Shown here: piece after piece, positions 62,647 to 64,000 of the stretch
How positions within the stretch are numbered: the stretch's first letter is position 1
Layout of the letters: each line of letters begins with the position of its first letter
Source of the DNA: an uncultured Selenomonadaceae bacterium
Lineage (GTDB): Bacteria > Bacillota > Negativicutes > Selenomonadales > Selenomonadaceae
Assembly (NCBI GenBank): GCA_937902665.1
Contig: CALELM010000045.1
Location: 8,900-72,899 of the forward strand
DNA: 64,000 nucleotides
Reading direction: 5' to 3'
The notes under the pieces: generated by a model
What the model was told of the DNA's origin: nothing
Database searches by the model: none
Seen by the model: the letters and a program-made list of their open reading frames with translations, nothing else
Program-made: the position numbers and the translations under genes

Positions 62647-62677
62647 AAAAGACCGCGGCTCCTGACAAGTCGCGGTC
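62647..62677 (-). promoter_or_regulatory. leader hairpin ahead of speD
   Basis: GACCGCG (62651-62657) pairs perfectly with CGCGGTC (62671-62677), followed on the minus strand by TTTTCT just before the speD start region. It resembles a weak terminator or attenuator. Farther upstream, TATAAT (62738-62743) and TTGCAA with a TAAATT-type -10 are weak promoter candidates. Confidence 0.5.
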
Positions 62678-62762
62678 TGCGTTGCCCTTAATTTATCACA
62701 TTATGCACTGTTTTGCAAGAAGCGAGCTTACATTCCTATTATAAATTTATGAACCATAAACT

Positions 62763-62793
62763 TAAAACAGCCCCAGCACAAAAAGCTGGAGCT
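62763..62793 (-). terminator. terminator behind the topoisomerase remnant
   Basis: AGCTCCAGC and GCTGGGGCT (minus strand) form a nine-pair stem with one mismatch, a seven-base loop, and a GTTTTAAG tail. It overlaps the stop of the decayed gene. Confidence 0.65.
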
Positions 62794-63111
62794 AATGTTT
62801 CAAATTTTTCGGGTCATTTTCGAAAATGTTTGACACATCCTCAGATACCCCAGCAATACTGCCGCTAGCTGTCCTGACTGGGTGCAAGAATGCCTTGATA
62901 ACGGTGATAGATTCATTCCAATAAGCCAATCAACGCGTGATCGAGCAAGGGCTGAATTTCTTAATCCAATAAAATTTTCATTAAGCTGTAAATGCAGCAA
63001 AGCTTCTTTCACAGATGAATTGGCGGATGCAAAAGTTCGTGTGGATGAAAACTGGAACCTTCTCAGCAAGCTTGAACAGGATGAGGTTTGGGAAGAGGAG
63101 TCGGATTCCAT
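62792..63111 (-). pseudogene. remnant of a type IA topoisomerase (TopB-like)
   Basis: One minus-strand frame reads ALLHLQLNENFIGLRN and ALARSRVDWLIGMNLS, which matches the part of topoisomerase III that reads like ARSRADWLVGMNLS in active enzymes. There is no N-terminal toprim domain and no catalytic Tyr region. After GMNLSP the reading must shift into another frame, where VRTASGSIAGVSEDVS and a charged end lead to a stop at 62792. So this is a truncated, frameshifted piece, probably left over from a mobile or conjugative element. The plus-strand frame across the same DNA has no family features. Confidence 0.55.
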
Positions 63112-63239
63112 GGGAAGATGAGTGTTTGTACGACTGCTGTTATTTTTTCTTTTTCTAGTACACAGCTGTATTCCGGGATTCTCCAGAAGCCGTCGAGCAC
63201 CATGTTAGCGTCACCGTGAAGAAAAACAACGAAATACAG

Positions 63240-63286
63240 TTGACCTGAATCCAGTATATCTGCTATACTGTACATAGTACAATATA
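63240..63286 (+). promoter_or_regulatory. promoter and operator palindrome of the relBE module
   Basis: TTGACC (63240-63245) and TATACT (63264-63269) are 18 bases apart, with TGC in front of the -10. Overlapping the -10 and start site is an inverted repeat TGTAC-ATA-GTACA (63269-63281) extended by TATA on both sides, a plausible binding site for antitoxin autoregulation. Confidence 0.7.
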
Positions 63287-63307
63287 CTACAAATGAGGTG
63301 ATGTGTC

Positions 63308-63544
63308 GTGGCGTTTTCCATTCGACTGACCGAAGATGAAAAGAGATTGGCAGAAAGCTATGCGAGAATCCATGCATTCTCTCTCGGAGAAGCATTCAAA
63401 CGCGCCCTTTTTGAGAAGATTGAAGACGAATACGATGTTGCTGTTGCTGACGAAGCATACAAGGACTACCTAGAGAGCGGATGCAAGTCGAAGCCGATAC
63501 AAGATTTTTGGAGAGAGCTGGATGCAGAAGAAGTACGAAGTTGA
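63308..63544 (+). CDS. RelB-family antitoxin
   Basis: The 78-residue protein has an N-terminal ribbon-helix-helix-like segment (FSIRLTEDEKRLAESYARIHAFSLGEAFKRALFEKIEDEYD) and an acidic C-terminal part that would wrap the toxin, as in RelB/DUF6290 antitoxins. The start is GTG 63308 with GAGGTGA seven bases upstream. It overlaps the toxin start by 23 bases. It should neutralise the toxin and repress the operon via the upstream palindrome. It lies next to a decayed topoisomerase gene, in accessory DNA. Confidence 0.85.
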   Translation: MAFSIRLTEDEKRLAESYARIHAFSLGEAFKRALFEKIEDEYDVAVADEAYKDYLESGCKSKPIQDFWRELDAEEVRS

Positions 63545-63800
63545 ATTGTCCGAACGGTTTCAGAAAGAGTTTCGGAAACTGGACAAGTACACGCAGAAAA
63601 TCATTCGCTCATGGATGAACAAGAATCTTGTAGATACAGAAAATCCAAAGGTTCATGGAAAAGGTTTGACGACAAACCGAAAAGGACAATGGCGATACCG
63701 TATTGGCGACTATCGCCTGATATGCCACATTGATGATGGAAAACTAATCGTCCTTGCATTGTCGATAGGGCATAGAAGCATCGTCTACGACAAATCTTGA
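63522..63800 (+). CDS. RelE/ParE-family toxin
   Basis: The 92-residue protein fits the RelE/ParE fold: YEVELSERFQKEFRKLDKYTQKII at the N-terminus, then GKGLTTNRKGQWRYRIGDYRLICHIDDGKLIVLALSIGHRSIVYD, the usual core strand pattern with conserved Arg residues. RelE toxins cut mRNA in the ribosomal A site; ParE poisons gyrase; which activity applies cannot be told. The ATG at 63522 lies within the antitoxin gene, indicating translational coupling. Confidence 0.87.
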   Translation: MQKKYEVELSERFQKEFRKLDKYTQKIIRSWMNKNLVDTENPKVHGKGLTTNRKGQWRYRIGDYRLICHIDDGKLIVLALSIGHRSIVYDKS

Positions 63801-63980
63801 TGTAGCTTCCGTACTGCTTGAGTTTGGATAAACTTGAAATAGCTGTAATGGCGTGATTTGCAACTGGATCTTTCCATCACTCTCTGCATCTCCTTCAGTT
63901 CGTCCGTTAGCTATTGCATCACGGATTTTCTTGAGGACTGGTCTCGCATCTTCTATCTCCTGCCTTTCTTTCTCATTCAT
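63744..63980 (-). CDS. uncertain small ORF overlapping relE
   Basis: This minus-strand frame encodes 78 residues starting MNEKERQEIEDARPVLKKIRD. The first two-thirds have a natural composition, but the last 19 codons are antisense to the relE gene. I recognise no family. It may be a real small gene, or the remnant of a larger one disrupted by insertion of the toxin-antitoxin module. Confidence 0.3.
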   Translation of the reverse strand: MNEKERQEIEDARPVLKKIRDAIANGRTEGDAESDGKIQLQITPLQLFQVYPNSSSTEATSRFVVDDASMPYRQCKDD

Positions 63981-64000
63981 ATCATTGTTGTTCCGCTGTC

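Noticed and set aside
62882..63121. 79-codon plus-strand frame in the accessory region
   Set aside because: It lies opposite the frame that matches topoisomerase III, begins without a ribosome-binding site and shows no family features.
63063..63395. 110-codon minus-strand frame crossing the relBE promoter, containing GDANMVLDGFWRIPEYS
   Set aside because: Part of the translation looks protein-like, but the frame runs through the relBE promoter and the antitoxin start, has no ribosome-binding site and matches nothing I can name. It may be another fragment of the decayed element, but I cannot support it as a gene.

Overview
The window looks like chromosomal DNA of an anaerobic, propionate-forming Negativicutes bacterium, most likely a Selenomonas/Mitsuokella-type member of the Selenomonadaceae. 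The evidence is the mix of genes: a split B12-dependent methylmalonyl-CoA mutase with MeaB, epimerase, biotin-dependent methylmalonyl-CoA decarboxylase subunits and a succinate CoA-transferase (succinate to propionate); a Firmicutes-style GlgC/GlgD glycogen cluster; a T-box leader on valS; RNase J; a FabK-type enoyl reductase; and an O-antigen-ligase-like protein. Genus is an inference. Almost every gene is on the minus strand. Only tRNA-Asn, tadA, a DUF4870 gene and a relBE pair are on the plus strand.

Layout from left to right. 1-6.3 kb: dacF, rluB, a BaiN-like flavoprotein, aroA, cmk, plsC and ispH (cut by the window edge), tightly packed. 6.5-12.4 kb: dnaE, an uncharacterised membrane-anchored protein, and RNase J. 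12.7-13.3 kb: tRNA-Asn and tadA on the plus strand. 13.5-20.8 kb: the least ordinary stretch, with a secreted Ntn hydrolase, a very long GTPase-Sel1-repeat protein, an exported DUF4127 protein and a DUF2225 zinc-ribbon protein. 20.9-33.2 kb: glycogen cluster glgC-glgD-glgP-glgB-glgA followed by a GH13-GH77 fusion, subdivided by internal terminators. 33.5-41.9 kb: a Tat-exported amidase with a small membrane protein, exoA, a P-loop kinase, a Gfo/Idh oxidoreductase, a deformylase, and recN-argR-nadK-tlyA. 42.2-50.9 kb: fabK, then the propionate pathway scpC-mutA-mutB / meaB-mce-mmdA-mmdE-mmdC. 51.1-57.1 kb: ligase-like protein, folC and T-box-controlled valS. 57.3-62.6 kb: DUF4870 gene, then the polyamine operon speD-speA-speE-speB plus two small membrane proteins. 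62.8-64 kb: accessory DNA with a decayed topoisomerase fragment and a RelBE toxin-antitoxin module.

Together the genes describe carbohydrate storage (glycogen made by GlgC/D/A/B, degraded by GlgP and the GH13-GH77 enzyme), energy metabolism ending in propionate, and a complete arginine-to-spermidine route. The most unusual items are: (a) a 31-base identical repeat placed in front of two otherwise unrelated genes (DUF4127 and DUF4870); (b) the 1135-residue GTPase with about 20 Sel1 repeats and a C-terminal membrane anchor; (c) a histone-H1-like lysine-rich tail on the glycogen branching enzyme; (d) a 160-residue glutamate-rich insertion in the ligase-like membrane protein; and (e) a 45-codon MmdE-like gene in a decarboxylase locus that lacks the membrane beta subunit.
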